This document shows positions 17,235 through 27,060 of a DNA stretch of 64,000 bases, piece after piece (position 1 is the first letter of the stretch; each line of letters begins with the position of its first letter). The notes under the pieces were generated by a model that saw only the letters and a list, made by a program, of their open reading frames with translations, was not told the origin of the DNA and did not search any database. The stretch covers positions 124,001 through 188,000 of the forward strand of contig NZ_VFUZ01000002.1 of NCBI RefSeq assembly GCF_006658505.1, given 5' to 3'. The stretch comes from Mesorhizobium sp. B2-4-15 (GTDB taxonomy: Bacteria > Pseudomonadota > Alphaproteobacteria > Rhizobiales > Rhizobiaceae). Position numbers and translations under genes: made by a program.

Positions 17235-18494
17235 GTGTTCGTATCCTTCTTCCCGCGGCCGAAGCTCTTCTTTTCTTCGGCCGCCGTCTGGAGCCTTGCG
17301 GCGATCCTGTTCTGGTTTTTTGGTGGTGAGCAACTGGGAGCTGTGTTTGGCCTGCCGCCGGCCGCTGCGGGGACACCGCCGATCATCGGCATCGCCGTTC
17401 TGGTGTCGAAGCCGTTCCTCTGGTTCTACATCTATTTCGTGGCATGCGTGGCCATCTTCTACGCGTTCTGGGCTTGGTACTCGCCGCATCCATGGCAGAA
17501 TTGGTCGATCTTGATGACCGCGGTCATCCTGTTCTTCATCTATTTCAATGTGCAGGTCAGTGTCGCCGTCAACGCTTGGTACGGCCCTTTCTTTGATTAT
17601 GTGCAAGGGCTGATGTCGGGGACGGGAAAGTCTACCAATGGCGAGTTCTACACCGGACTGGCCGACTTCTCGTGGCTTGCGCTGGTGGGCATGAACGTGC
17701 AGGTCGTCAATGCCTTCATCGTCAGCCACTGGATCTTCCGCTGGCGCACGGCGATGAACAACTATTTCATCGAGAACTGGACCAGACTGCGTCATATCGA
17801 GGGCGCCTCGCAGCGCATCCAGGAAGACACGATGCGGTTCTCGCAGATCATGGAAGATCTGGGCTCCAGCTTCGTCCAGTCGATCATGACCTTGATCGCC
17901 TTCTTGCCGGTCATGATCCAGTTGCAGGCCCATATCAGCGAATTGCCGATCGTCGGCGCGATTCCGCAGCCGCTGGTGGTCGCGGCGCTCGCCTGGTGTC
18001 TGTTCGGAACGATCTCGGTGATGATTGCCGGCCTGAAACTTCCGGGGCTGCAATTCCGCAACCAGCGTGTCGAAGCCGCTTACCGCAAGGAGCTCGTTTA
18101 CGGCGAGGATCACGCGGACCGGGCGCAACCCGCCACCACGGCCGAGCTGTTTGCTAATGTCCGACACAACTATTTCAGGCTCTATTTCCATTATATCTAT
18201 TTCAACGTCGTCCGGTACACCTACTTGCAGGCCGACAACATTTTCTCGCTGCTGATCCTGGGTCCGTCGCTGGTCGCGCACAAGATAACGTTCGGCGCGC
18301 TGAACCAGATATCGAATGCGTTCGGCAAGGTGACGGGCTCGCTGCAGTTCCTGCTCACCTCCTGGTCGACCATCGTCGAGCTGCAGTCGGTTCATAAGCG
18401 CCTGCGTGCTTTCGAAGCGACGCTGGAAGGCGAACCTCTGCCGGACATTGATCAACGCTACCTTGCTAGACAGGGTGCAGAGGATCCCGCCTGA
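17235..18494 (+). CDS. bacA: Peptide transporter BacA/SbmA
   Basis: A 419-residue inner-membrane protein matching the SbmA/BacA family over its length. Seen blocks include SKPFLWFYIYF, NVQVSVAVNAWYGPFFD, FRWRTAMNNYF and RIQEDTMRFSQIMEDLGSSF near the middle. It starts at GTG 17235 with GAGGAA upstream. SbmA/BacA proteins import proline-rich and nodule-specific cysteine-rich peptides, and BacA is needed for bacteroid survival in some legumes. Whether this copy has a symbiotic role cannot be read here. It converges with the deacetylase gene, 22 nt away. Confidence 0.92.
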   Translation: MFVSFFPRPKLFFSSAAVWSLAAILFWFFGGEQLGAVFGLPPAAAGTPPIIGIAVLVSKPFLWFYIYFVACVAIFYAFWAWYSPHPWQNWSILMTAVILFFIYFNVQVSVAVNAWYGPFFDYVQGLMSGTGKSTNGEFYTGLADFSWLALVGMNVQVVNAFIVSHWIFRWRTAMNNYFIENWTRLRHIEGASQRIQEDTMRFSQIMEDLGSSFVQSIMTLIAFLPVMIQLQAHISELPIVGAIPQPLVVAALAWCLFGTISVMIAGLKLPGLQFRNQRVEAAYRKELVYGEDHADRAQPATTAELFANVRHNYFRLYFHYIYFNVVRYTYLQADNIFSLLILGPSLVAHKITFGALNQISNAFGKVTGSLQFLLTSWSTIVELQSVHKRLRAFEATLEGEPLPDIDQRYLARQGAEDPA

Positions 18495-18516
18495 GGTTCG
18501 GAAAGGCGGCGTCGGT

Positions 18517-19524
18517 TCAGCCGCCCACGGCCTTGGGCTTCATTCCCTGCCGCTCGACATAGTCGCGGAAGCTGATGCACTCGACATCGGACTTCACGCA
18601 GACCTCGCCTGCAAAGCGCTCCAGCGCATTCCAGTAGGCGCCGTCATTCATCAGCGTGAAGTGGAAGCCGAGCTCAAGCGGAATGCGCTTGCCCTGGTAT
18701 TGTGCGTCGAAGGCTGCGCGGAAAGCGTCATACGTCCGGTTGGCGAACTCGTCCACCTGGCTTGGCCGTTCGAAGCCGCCCGAGTGGCGGACATAGAGAT
18801 TATAGTCCATCGCGATCACTGGCCGCGATTTCGGCCCTTCCGGGATCTGCGGCAGTGAAAAGCGGGTGATGCCGCCGACGGTCGGTGGCCGGGCAGGGCC
18901 CTGTGAGACGCCGCTGGCGTCGAACTGGTAGCCGGCGGCGGGCAACGCTTCGTAAAGCGCCTTGCTGGTCGACAGATAGGGGGCACGGAAGCCAATCACC
19001 GCATGCCGAGCAAAAGCGTGCCAGCCTTCCGGTTCGGGCGTGATGCCGTTGATCGTGTAGGCGTTCTCGAGAATATGCTCGAACGAGGCGAACTCTTTCA
19101 GCCAGTCGGCTTTGCTCCAGTCCTTGCCATCGAAATGGCCACAGGCGTGGCTGGCGATGTCATGGCCCTCACGGGCGGCAAGGCCGATCTGTTCGAGCCG
19201 CTCGGCCACTTCCTGCTTGGAGGCGGCAAAGCCGATGTTGGATTTGCCCGCTGACTTGCCTGGCGCGGTGTATTCCTTGCGCGTCTCTGGCGACAGCAGA
19301 AAGACACAGGATAGAAAATAGGTGAAATGCGCGCCGGTGCGCTGTGCCAGCGCGCGACTGCGCTTCCACTGCGAGACATCGCGGGCGCTGTCGAACGAGA
19401 TGATGACGACCTGCTTCGGCTTTGCCGGCATCGGTGGCGCGGGAGGATCGGCCAGAGCCCCGCCGGCGGCGGAGAGCGAGGCAAGCGAGAACGCGACAAC
19501 GCGACACAAACAAGACACAGGCAA
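18517..19524 (-). CDS. Secreted polysaccharide deacetylase-like protein
   Basis: A 335-residue protein with a signal peptide of about 26 residues (ending GGALADPP). The NodB-type fold is recognised from ISFDSARD, the metal histidines in IASHACGHFDG (HxxxH) and VIGFRAPYLST. In place of the usual TFDDG the first motif reads SFDSARD, so the catalytic aspartate pair is altered. It may be an atypical deacetylase or have another role in the envelope. It is divergent from the YfgM-like gene. Confidence 0.8.
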   Translation of the reverse strand: MPVSCLCRVVAFSLASLSAAGGALADPPAPPMPAKPKQVVIISFDSARDVSQWKRSRALAQRTGAHFTYFLSCVFLLSPETRKEYTAPGKSAGKSNIGFAASKQEVAERLEQIGLAAREGHDIASHACGHFDGKDWSKADWLKEFASFEHILENAYTINGITPEPEGWHAFARHAVIGFRAPYLSTSKALYEALPAAGYQFDASGVSQGPARPPTVGGITRFSLPQIPEGPKSRPVIAMDYNLYVRHSGGFERPSQVDEFANRTYDAFRAAFDAQYQGKRIPLELGFHFTLMNDGAYWNALERFAGEVCVKSDVECISFRDYVERQGMKPKAVGG

Positions 19525-19607
19525 AATTTACAGGCTCCGGCAATCAGAAAGCCGGCTATCGCCTAAATGTGGCGCTGATGCGATTGGCCTTTTCGTCCGT
19601 TTGGCCT

Positions 19608-19627
19608 GGGCAAACATCCGTTTGCCC
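19608..19627. promoter_or_regulatory. 20-bp dyad in a divergent promoter region
   Basis: GGGCAAAC-ATCC-GTTTGCCC is a perfect 8-bp dyad with a 4-nt spacer, placed between the deacetylase gene (start 19524, minus) and the YfgM-like gene (start 19733, plus). No T-run follows on either strand, so it looks more like an operator than a terminator. No binding protein is suggested by neighbours. Confidence 0.4.
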
Positions 19628-19732
19628 CGGGGAATAGGCGATTTTCCGGTCGAACCCCTTCCATGCCGACAAAATTTCGCTAAAACGCGGGCTCATGAAC
19701 CGCCCCGGTCCGGGGCAGGAATGGTTTGATTG

Positions 19733-20398
19733 ATGTCCGACGACAGTTTTATCCGTGAAGTCAACGACGAGATCCGTCGCGAGCAGGCGCAGGCGCTGTG
19801 GGACCGTTTCGGCCCGGCCTTGCTTGCCATTGCGGTGCTCGTGGTGCTCGGCACCGCCGCCTTCGTCGGCTATCGCTATTGGGACGAGACACGCGCCAAC
19901 CGATCCGGCGACGCCTTCTCGCAGGCCCTGAAGCTTGCCAATGACGGCAAGAACGACGAGGCACTGGCCGCGCTCGATCAGTTGGAGAAGGATGGCTACG
20001 GCGCCTATCCGCTGCTTGCCCGCATGCGCGCCGCGACCGTCAAGGCGAACAAGGGCGACGTCGATGCCGCCGTCAAGGATTTCGACGAGGTCGCGGCCGA
20101 CACCGCCATCCCCCAGGGCATTCGCGACATGGCGCGGCTGAGGGCAGCACTTCTGCTTGTCGACCACGGCTCTTTCGCCGATGTCTCCAGCCGCGTCGAG
20201 GCGCTGACATCGGACACCAACACGCTGCGTCATACCGCGCGCGAGGCTCTCGGCCTTGCCGCCTGGAAGGAGGGCAAGACCCAGGATGCGCTGAAGCTGT
20301 TCGACCAGATCGCCGCCGATGACGGCGCCCCTCGCAACACGCGCGAGCGGGCGACCTTGATGTCCGAGCTGATCCGCGGCTCGGGCAACGCGTCGTGA
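19733..20398 (+). CDS. YfgM/BamB-neighbour-type TPR membrane protein
   Basis: A 221-residue protein anchored by one N-terminal helix (residues about 28-50, LLAIAVLVVLGTAAFVGY) with a C-terminal periplasmic TPR region. The pattern FIREVNDEIRREQAQALWDRFG is typical of the YfgM (DUF2133) family, which assists the Sec translocon and periplasmic chaperones. It sits 6 nt before der; yfgM and der are near each other in many proteobacteria. A TTG directly before the ATG is an alternative start. Confidence 0.85.
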   Translation: MSDDSFIREVNDEIRREQAQALWDRFGPALLAIAVLVVLGTAAFVGYRYWDETRANRSGDAFSQALKLANDGKNDEALAALDQLEKDGYGAYPLLARMRAATVKANKGDVDAAVKDFDEVAADTAIPQGIRDMARLRAALLLVDHGSFADVSSRVEALTSDTNTLRHTAREALGLAAWKEGKTQDALKLFDQIAADDGAPRNTRERATLMSELIRGSGNAS

Positions 20399-20404
20399 TT
20401 TCGG

Positions 20405-21841
20405 ATGACATTCAAGGTAGCCATCATCGGCCGGCCTAACGTCGGCAAATCGACTCTCTTCAATCGGCTGGTCGGAAAGAAGCTTGCGCTTGTCGACGAC
20501 ACACCGGGTGTTACACGCGATCGCCGTGTCCATGCCGCCAAGCTTTACGACCTGCATTTCGACGTCATCGACACCGCCGGTTTCGAGGACGCCGGCGCCT
20601 CGACCTTGCCCGGACGCATGCGCGCGCAGACCGAGATCGCCATCCGCGAGGCGGATCTGATCTTCTTCACCATCGACGCCAAATCCGGCCTGCTCCCGGA
20701 CGACAGGACCTTTGCCGAGATCGTGCGAAAGTCCGGCAAACCGGTCGTTCTGGTCGCCAACAAGGCGGAGGCGAAGGGCGCGCAGGGCGGCATGCTGGAG
20801 GCCTGGGAACTCGGCCTCGGCGAGCCGATCCCGGTCTCGGCCGAACACGGCCAGGGCATGCCCGATCTGCGCGATGCGGTCATCGCGGCGCTCGGCGAGG
20901 AGCGCGCCTTCGGCGAGGACGATGAGGGCGACGAGGAGGTCGCCGCCAGCGAAGTGTTGATCGGCGAGGACATTGCCGATCCGGATGCCGAGGATGCGCC
21001 TGCCTATGATGATACCAAGCCGATGCGCATCGCCGTTGTCGGCCGCCCGAACGCCGGCAAGTCGACGCTGATCAACGCGCTCATCGGCGAGGAGCGGCTG
21101 CTGACCGGGCCGGAAGCCGGCATCACCCGCGATTCCATCTCCGTCGATTGGGACTGGCGCGGGCGCCGGATAAAACTGTTCGATACGGCAGGCATGCGCC
21201 GCAAGGCCAGGATTCACGAAAAGCTGGAAGTGATGTCGGTGCAGGATGGCTTGCGGGCCATCCGTTTCGCCGAGATCGTCATCATCGTGCTCGATGCCAC
21301 CATTCCCTTCGAGAAGCAGGATCTGCAGATCGCCGACCTGATCGTCCGCGAGGGCCGGGCGCCGGTGATCGCCTTCAACAAATGGGACCTGATCGACCAC
21401 CCGCAGGAACTGCTTGCGGAACTGCGCGAGAAGACCGAGCGGCTGCTGCCGCAGGTGCGCGGCATCCAGGCGGTGCCGGTCTCGGCCGAGACCGGGCGTG
21501 GCCTCGACAAGCTTATGGACGCGGTATTGAAGACCCACAAGGTCTGGAACAGCCGCGTCTCGACCGGCAAGCTCAACCGCTGGCTCGAGGCCATCCTGGC
21601 GCATCACCCGCCGCCCGCCGTTGCCGGGCGCCGGCTGAAGGTCAAATATGTCACCCAGGCCAAGACGCGGCCGCCGGGCTTCGTGGTCCAGTGTTCACGG
21701 CCGGACGCGATGCCGCAGTCCTACGTGCGCTATCTCTCCAACAGCCTGCGCGAAGCCTTCGACATGCCCGGCGTGCCGATCCGCATCGCGCTGCGCACCT
21801 CGGACAATCCGTTCGCCGGCCGGGCCAAGAAGCGCGGTTGA
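20405..21841 (+). CDS. der: Ribosome-assembly GTPase Der (EngA)
   Basis: A 478-residue essential GTPase acting in 50S subunit maturation. It contains two G domains, each with its own P-loop (GRPNVGKST near residue 9; GRPNAGKST near 215), DTAG switch and N-K-x-D/E motif (VANKAE; FNKWD). A C-terminal KH-like domain follows ([10 protein letters not shown]). An acidic linker rich in Asp and Glu (residues about 170-200) joins the G domains, longer than in E. coli. It is co-transcribed with the YfgM-like gene. Confidence 0.97.
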   Translation: MTFKVAIIGRPNVGKSTLFNRLVGKKLALVDDTPGVTRDRRVHAAKLYDLHFDVIDTAGFEDAGASTLPGRMRAQTEIAIREADLIFFTIDAKSGLLPDDRTFAEIVRKSGKPVVLVANKAEAKGAQGGMLEAWELGLGEPIPVSAEHGQGMPDLRDAVIAALGEERAFGEDDEGDEEVAASEVLIGEDIADPDAEDAPAYDDTKPMRIAVVGRPNAGKSTLINALIGEERLLTGPEAGITRDSISVDWDWRGRRIKLFDTAGMRRKARIHEKLEVMSVQDGLRAIRFAEIVIIVLDATIPFEKQDLQIADLIVREGRAPVIAFNKWDLIDHPQELLAELREKTERLLPQVRGIQAVPVSAETGRGLDKLMDAVLKTHKVWNSRVSTGKLNRWLEAILAHHPPPAVAGRRLKVKYVTQAKTRPPGFVVQCSRPDAMPQSYVRYLSNSLREAFDMPGVPIRIALRTSDNPFAGRAKKRG

Positions 21842-21854
21842 ACCTCGGCGCCGA

Positions 21855-22778
21855 TCAGGCCACGGCCCGCAGACCGGTTTCGCTGGCCCTCGTGTTTTCC
21901 GGCAGTGCCTGTCGCGCCGCTTCCATCAATATGTCCGCGAGGCGAGCCGCCACCGGCTCGATTTCGGCATCCCGGCGATGCAGGAACAACGCCATTTTCG
22001 GCAGCGCCGGCAGGCCCGCGATCTCCGGCATCATCGCCTTGACGCTGGCCGGCAGGCCGATGTCGGTGCGGATCGTCAGTCCCAGCCCTGCGGCCACTGC
22101 CGCCCAGATGCCGCCAAGGCTCTGGCTTGAGAAGGCCATGCGCCAGGGCAGCCCGGCGCGGTCGAGCGTTTCGGTCGCCACCGTGCGCAGAAGGCAGGGC
22201 GCCTCAAACGCGACCAGCGGCAGGGGCTCGCCGTCACGCAGGCCGTTCTCGATGCGTTTTGCCGGGCCGATCCAGCGCATTTGAACATCGGCGACGTGCT
22301 GGCTGTAAGGCAGTGTGTCGCCGTTGTGCCAGGCGAGTGCGATGTCGAGGCTGCCTGACATCACCCTCTCGGCAAGTTCATGGCTGCGCGCGATCCTGGC
22401 TTCGATCTTGACCTTGGGGTGGGCTCGGGCGAAGCGGCCGAGCACGTCGGGCAGCACCGCTTCGCCGAAATCCTCCTGCAGGCCGAGCCGTATCCAGCCT
22501 TCCAGTTCGACGTCATGAATGGCCGCCGCCGCCTCGTCGTTCAGGTCGAGCAGCCGGCGCGCATAGCCAAGCATGGTCTCGCCGGCCTCTGTCAAGGCTA
22601 GGCCGCGCCCCGATTTGCGGAAGATCGGCGTCGCCGCCTGCTCTTCCAGTTTCTTCAACTGCGCGCTGACCGCCGAGGTCGATCGGCCAAGCCGGTCGGC
22701 GGCCTTGGCAAAGCTGCCGAGCTCCATGCCGGTGACGAAACTTCTGAGCACGTCCAGGTCGAATGTCACGCGTTGCAT
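21855..22778 (-). CDS. LysR-family transcriptional regulator
   Basis: A 307-residue regulator with the winged helix at residues 5-62 (DVLRSFVTGMELGSFAKAAD, then GRSTSAVSAQLKKLEE) and a LysR substrate-binding domain. It is divergent from the MFS gene at 22899, 120 nt away, which is its most likely target; LysR regulators commonly act on the divergent neighbour. It converges with der (13 nt). The ligand is unknown. Confidence 0.92.
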   Translation of the reverse strand: MQRVTFDLDVLRSFVTGMELGSFAKAADRLGRSTSAVSAQLKKLEEQAATPIFRKSGRGLALTEAGETMLGYARRLLDLNDEAAAAIHDVELEGWIRLGLQEDFGEAVLPDVLGRFARAHPKVKIEARIARSHELAERVMSGSLDIALAWHNGDTLPYSQHVADVQMRWIGPAKRIENGLRDGEPLPLVAFEAPCLLRTVATETLDRAGLPWRMAFSSQSLGGIWAAVAAGLGLTIRTDIGLPASVKAMMPEIAGLPALPKMALFLHRRDAEIEPVAARLADILMEAARQALPENTRASETGLRAVA

Positions 22779-22898
22779 CGGAATAGTCCTGTTTTTCAGG
22801 ATTAATGGTCAAAAACTTCCTGATTTTAGGGACGGATTTATGGCGATAGAGAGATGCCGTCAAGGTCCAAGTCGCTGGACCGTCACGGGAATGAAATC

Positions 22899-24266
22899 AT
22901 GTCCGTTATCGTCGACCGCACCGACCGACAGCCAGCCCAGATCCTGCGAGACGGGACCGCCGGCCTTGCCGGGGGGAAGTTCAAGCCTGGCCATCGGTGG
23001 AAAGTCCTGGGCACCGGCGTCGCCGCGAACGCCAGTTTCTCCGCAACTTTCTCCGGCATACCGGCAACGGCCGTCGTGCTTCGCCAGGGCTACCATCTGA
23101 GCAACGCCGAACTTGGCGTGGCGCTCGGCCTTCTCGGGCTGGGGGTGGCGCTCAGCGAACTGCCCTGGGGTCTGCTCACCGATCGCTGGGGCGACCGGCG
23201 CGTGCTTCTGATCGGGCTCGGCGCGACGGCGACCTGGCTCCTCGCCATGGCGATGCTGGTGGTGCCGACAAAAGCCGGCGTTCCCGATGTCACGCTCCTG
23301 TCGGCAAGCCTTCTGCTCGCGGGGCTGCTCGGCGGCAGCGTCAATGGCTCGAGCGGCCGCGCCATCATGGGCTGGTTTCGGGAAAACGAGCGCGGCTTTG
23401 CCATGAGCATCCGGCAGACGGCGGTGCCGCTTGGCGGCGGTCTGGGTGCACTCGTCCTGCCTTCGCTTGCCCTGGCGTTCGGCTTTGCCGCCGTATTCGG
23501 GCTGCTGGCGGGCGCATCCGCTCTCTCCGCCTTGTTCGCCTGGCGTTGGCTCCACGAACCGCCGACGGCGCCTGGGGAACATGTCGCCTCATCGGCCGCG
23601 GCCGGACCGGCGCCCTTGCGCAACATCGAGGTCTGGCGCATCGCGACCGCCATCGGTCTGCTATGCTTCCCACAGGTGGCGGTCCTCACTTTCGCCTCGG
23701 TGTTCCTGCACGACTTCGCCGGGCTGGGGACAGCGGCGAGCAGCGCGAGTCTCGCTGCCGTGCAGGTCGGCGCCATGGTCATGCGCGTCTGGAGCGGCCG
23801 CTTCACCGACCGCCGTGGCAACCGCCGCCAGTTTCTCCGCTCATGCAGTGCGCTCAGCGCGTTCGCCTTCATGGTGCTTTGGCTGCTGGTCCTGGCCAAC
23901 CCCGCTGTACCGAGCGGCCAGTCCTTGCTGATCGCGGTTCTTCCCTTGATGCTCATTGTCGCGGGCATCTCGGTTTCCGCCTGGCACGGCGTCGCCTATA
24001 CAGAGCTCGCCACACTTGCCGGAACCGGCCATGTCGGAACCGCGCTCAGTCTTGCCAACACCTTTGTTTTTGTCGGCTTCTTCCTGGTGCCGGTGGCCAT
24101 TCCCGGGCTCCTGCATCTCTGGTCGTGGTCCGCAGTCTGGCTGGCGGCCTCCGTCTGCGCCCTGATCGCCCGGCCGGTCTTCCTGCGGCCGGCATTCGCC
24201 GCAAAACCGCCCGACTTCGAAGCCACGACCTTGAGCCGATTGAGAAGACCCGATCGATCCCGTTAA
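22899..24266 (+). CDS. MFS transporter
   Basis: A 455-residue inner-membrane protein with about 12 hydrophobic helices. The MFS loop signature between helices 2 and 3 is visible (LLTDRWGDRRVL), with its repeat-like counterpart in the second half (RFTDRRGNRRQ). ATG 22899 follows GGGA at eight bases; an upstream ATG at 22854 would add 15 residues. It is divergent from a LysR gene that probably controls it. The substrate is unknown. Confidence 0.9.
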   Translation: MSVIVDRTDRQPAQILRDGTAGLAGGKFKPGHRWKVLGTGVAANASFSATFSGIPATAVVLRQGYHLSNAELGVALGLLGLGVALSELPWGLLTDRWGDRRVLLIGLGATATWLLAMAMLVVPTKAGVPDVTLLSASLLLAGLLGGSVNGSSGRAIMGWFRENERGFAMSIRQTAVPLGGGLGALVLPSLALAFGFAAVFGLLAGASALSALFAWRWLHEPPTAPGEHVASSAAAGPAPLRNIEVWRIATAIGLLCFPQVAVLTFASVFLHDFAGLGTAASSASLAAVQVGAMVMRVWSGRFTDRRGNRRQFLRSCSALSAFAFMVLWLLVLANPAVPSGQSLLIAVLPLMLIVAGISVSAWHGVAYTELATLAGTGHVGTALSLANTFVFVGFFLVPVAIPGLLHLWSWSAVWLAASVCALIARPVFLRPAFAAKPPDFEATTLSRLRRPDRSR

Positions 24267-24334
24267 CGTCCCATCAAGGTTAATGCATCATTTTGCTCTC
24301 CAGTGGGGTCAGTAGCGTTCCTGGAGAGAGTTCC

Positions 24335-25516
24335 GTGCATCGACGTATGTTGAAGCGGCTTGTTGCCGCCGCCGGTGAGAAACGCAGCTTCGTATCCCCG
24401 CTCATCATCGGCCTCGGCATCTGGATCGGCTTCCCGACCGTTGCCGCCTACCAGGATATGACAAGCCTGGTGTCCGGTCTTGAAGCGCCGACCGCGCGCT
24501 GGAATTCCTATGTCGAAAGGGCCGTTGCGGGTTCGGTTCATGCCGCCGAGATGCCGTTCGTCGATTCCGGTATAACCGGGTCGCTCTCGGGTTCCGGCGT
24601 GCGCCTTCCCGGCGTCGGCTCCGTCTCGTTCCGTAGCAAGGGCGGCAAGGTCAGCGCGACGCCGGACGAGGACCGCGTCGTGCGAGCCGACAAGAAGGGC
24701 CGCATCGTCCAGGTGTCTCCCGTTGCACCGCCGAAGAACTTCAACGCCGGGTCGATCTTCCAGCGGACCTCCTCCCTGATGCGGCCGACCATGGACAGCG
24801 GCCTGAGGATGGCGTTCGCCAAGCCGCAGATCAAAGGCAAGGAAATCCAGATCGCCTCGGAATTCCATGCGCGTGAGGACAAGAAGCCGGATCCCGGCGT
24901 GCCGGCCATGCTTGCCGCCCTGGTCAACAACTCCCATCCGGATGTGCTGGCGACCGCCTATGCGCAATCCGCGCCGGATTATGCCAAGGCCTCGCCTTTC
25001 GAAGCCCTGCTTCAGGACGAACAGCCCAACAGTGGCCGCTTCATTCCACCGATGGCCAAGGGTGACCATTGGTGGATCCAGAACCCGCTTCCAGCCAGCG
25101 TCTTCTCCAAGCCCGAGCAGAAATGCCTGGCCAACGGCATCTATTTCGAGGCGCGCGGCGAATCCGTGCGCGGTCAGGCCGCCGTCGCCCAGGTTATCCT
25201 CAACCGCGTCCGCAATCCCGCCTATCCCGACTCGATCTGCGGCGTCGTCTACCAGAACGACAGCTGGTTCAATCGTTGCCAGTTTTCCTTCGCCTGCGAC
25301 GGCAGGAAGAAGCGCATCGACAATCCTGTCGCCTACAAGACCGCGCAGGATATCGCCATCGCCGTGACCGCCGGCAAGATCTTCATCCCGGAGGTCGGAT
25401 CGTCGACGCATTACTACGCCCAGTATGTCCATCCGGGCTGGGCGCGCACGATGCAGAAGATGACCAAGATCGGCCTGCATATCTTCTATCGCACCTATGG
25501 CGGCGGCTGGAGCTGA
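24335..25516 (+). CDS. Cell-wall hydrolase, SleB domain
   Basis: A 393-residue protein with one N-terminal membrane segment (residues about 20-40, IIGLGIWIGFPTVAAY) and a C-terminal SleB-type hydrolase domain (residues about 265-385) with IYFEARGESVRGQAAVAQV and the acidic catalytic Glu. Such enzymes cleave peptidoglycan. GTG 24335 is preceded by GGAGAGAG at 5 nt, better than the upstream frame start at 24293. The central stretch is low complexity. It lies just upstream of the atp operon but has its own stop signal. Confidence 0.9.
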   Translation: MHRRMLKRLVAAAGEKRSFVSPLIIGLGIWIGFPTVAAYQDMTSLVSGLEAPTARWNSYVERAVAGSVHAAEMPFVDSGITGSLSGSGVRLPGVGSVSFRSKGGKVSATPDEDRVVRADKKGRIVQVSPVAPPKNFNAGSIFQRTSSLMRPTMDSGLRMAFAKPQIKGKEIQIASEFHAREDKKPDPGVPAMLAALVNNSHPDVLATAYAQSAPDYAKASPFEALLQDEQPNSGRFIPPMAKGDHWWIQNPLPASVFSKPEQKCLANGIYFEARGESVRGQAAVAQVILNRVRNPAYPDSICGVVYQNDSWFNRCQFSFACDGRKKRIDNPVAYKTAQDIAIAVTAGKIFIPEVGSSTHYYAQYVHPGWARTMQKMTKIGLHIFYRTYGGGWS

Positions 25517-25541
25517 GGCTCCGGCAGCCGCCGATCTTTTC
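25502..25541 (+). terminator. Hairpin terminator overlapping the sleB-type stop codon
   Basis: GGCGGCTG (25502-25509) pairs with CAGCCGCC (25525-25532), and the inner GAGC pairs with GCTC around a TGAG loop, with a 3-nt bulge. TTTT follows at 25537-25540. The stem contains the last codons and the stop of the hydrolase gene, so transcription would stop immediately after translation ends. Confidence 0.5.
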
Positions 25542-25686
25542 ATGCGCTTGCGCGGCTGATTGGGGAGCCATTGCCGGGGGGATTCGTGCAACGCATCCCC
25601 ATCCTCGTGGCGGGCACGATGTCGCACCTCTTTAATGGATTGATTTCATTGCCTAAAATACATGACAATGAACTTCCGCCCGTGGC

Positions 25687-25715
25687 TTGACGGGCGCAAA
25701 CCCTCTAACTATGTT
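25687..25715 (+). promoter_or_regulatory. Promoter of the atp F0 operon
   Basis: TTGACG (25687-25692) and TATGTT (25710-25715) are separated by exactly 17 bases, a good housekeeping-sigma promoter. It lies 58 nt upstream of atpI. The rest of the 256-nt gap after the hydrolase gene shows only the terminator hairpin. Confidence 0.65.
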
Positions 25716-25772
25716 GCCGGCGACTTTAGAAGCGGACGGACGGTGACGGTCTGACCGGGCAGGGGGGTTACG

Positions 25773-26180
25773 ATGGCCGATAAAAGCAGGCCAGACGGAA
25801 CCGGAGAAACCGGCCGCGGCAAGCAGCATGAAGCCGGCATCCGCGATGACGATCTTGAGCGACGTCGGCGTGAACTTGAAGCATCGCTTGCGACAAGGCT
25901 GCCGAACCGGCGCGAGGGGAAAGACGGCGCGAAAGCGGGCAGTGCGGCCGGTTATGGCCAGGCGGTCAAACTCTCCAGTGAATTTATCGCTGGCGTGGTG
26001 GTGGGCGCCGGCATCGGCTGGATCATCGACCGTATGGCGGGGACATCGCCGTGGGGTCTGATCGTTTTCCTGCTGCTGGGTTTTGGCGCCGGCGTGCTCA
26101 ATGTCATGCGTTCAGCGGGCGTTGTGGCGGAATTCGGACAGGGCGACAAATCGCGCTCTGACCGGGACGACAGCAAATAG
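25773..26180 (+). CDS. atpI: ATP synthase protein I
   Basis: A 135-residue inner-membrane protein with a charged N terminus and two hydrophobic helices (residues about 70-90 and 95-115; EFIAGVVVGAGIGWIID and GLIVFLLLGFGAGVLNV). AtpI helps assemble the c-ring of the F0 motor. The ATG follows GGGGGGTTACG. It heads the operon atpI-atpB-atpE-atpF'-atpF, as in other rhizobia; the F1 genes are elsewhere. Confidence 0.92.
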   Translation: MADKSRPDGTGETGRGKQHEAGIRDDDLERRRRELEASLATRLPNRREGKDGAKAGSAAGYGQAVKLSSEFIAGVVVGAGIGWIIDRMAGTSPWGLIVFLLLGFGAGVLNVMRSAGVVAEFGQGDKSRSDRDDSK

Positions 26181-26234
26181 CCGCTCTCGCGGCAATGGTA
26201 ATTTAGCCGTACGCGGCATTGACGGGGTTAGAAC

Positions 26235-26993
26235 GTGGCAGCTGACAAGGTCGATCCGATCCACCAGTTCCATATCATCAAGCTGATTCCGATTAATATC
26301 GGCGGCTACGACCTGTCCTTCACCAATTCGGCGCTGTTCATGGTCGCGACCGTGTTCGTGGCGGCGGCGTTCCTGTTCCTGACGACGTCGAGCAGGAGCC
26401 TGATTCCCGGCCGACTGCAGTCGGTCTCCGAGATGGCCTATGAATTCGTCGGCAACATGTTGCGCGACGCCGCCGGCACGCAGGGCATGAAGTTCTTCCC
26501 CTTCGTGTTCTCGCTGTTCATGTTCGTGCTGGTCGCCAATCTGCTCGGCCTGTTCCCCTATTTCTTCACCGTTACCAGCCATATCATCGTCACCTTCGGC
26601 CTGGCCATCCTGGTGATTGGCACCGTCATCGTCTACGGCTTCATGAAGCATGGCCTTGGCTTCCTGAAGCTGTTCGTGCCGAAGGGCGTGCCCCTCGTGA
26701 TGATGGTGCTTGTTGTTCCGATCGAGGTGATTTCCTTCGTATCGCGCCCCGTCAGCCTCTCGGTTCGTCTGTTCGCGAACATGCTCGCCGGTCACATCAC
26801 ACTGAAGGTGTTTTCGGGGTTTGTCGTCAGCCTGAGCGCGCTGGGTGCGCTTGGCGTTGCGGGTTCGATCTTGCCGCTGGCCATGGCGGTGGCGTTGACG
26901 GCGCTGGAATTGCTCGTGGCGCTCCTGCAGGCCTATGTCTTTGCGGTGCTGACCTGCATGTATCTGAACGACGCCCTGCATCCTTCGCACTAA
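26235..26993 (+). CDS. atpB: ATP synthase F0 subunit a
   Basis: A 252-residue inner-membrane subunit that forms the proton half-channels of the ATP synthase stator. The essential arginine is in [14 protein letters not shown] (near residue 180), and the C-terminal helix [19 protein letters not shown] is intact. Start ATG-equivalent GTG 26235 fits the family N terminus ([11 protein letters not shown]). It is followed 67 nt later by atpE. Confidence 0.97.
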   Translation: MAADKVDPIHQFHIIKLIPINIGGYDLSFTNSALFMVATVFVAAAFLFLTTSSRSLIPGRLQSVSEMAYEFVGNMLRDAAGTQGMKFFPFVFSLFMFVLVANLLGLFPYFFTVTSHIIVTFGLAILVIGTVIVYGFMKHGLGFLKLFVPKGVPLVMMVLVVPIEVISFVSRPVSLSVRLFANMLAGHITLKVFSGFVVSLSALGALGVAGSILPLAMAVALTALELLVALLQAYVFAVLTCMYLNDALHPSH

Positions 26994-27060
26994 TTGGAGT
27001 TTCCGGCATGGCTGCCGGATGGAATCGCAACGGAATTTTAGATCCAAAGGAGTTGAACAA

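Noticed and set aside
17028..18455. 475-codon minus-strand frame opposite bacA
   Set aside because: bacA matches its family over its full length; the antisense frame shows no domain or signal and is rich in Arg, Asp and Glu.
19556..21607. 683-codon open frame on the minus strand over the yfgM-like gene and der
   Set aside because: It is antisense to the two clear genes and has the low-complexity, Arg/Asp/Gly-rich composition produced by reading high-GC genes backward.
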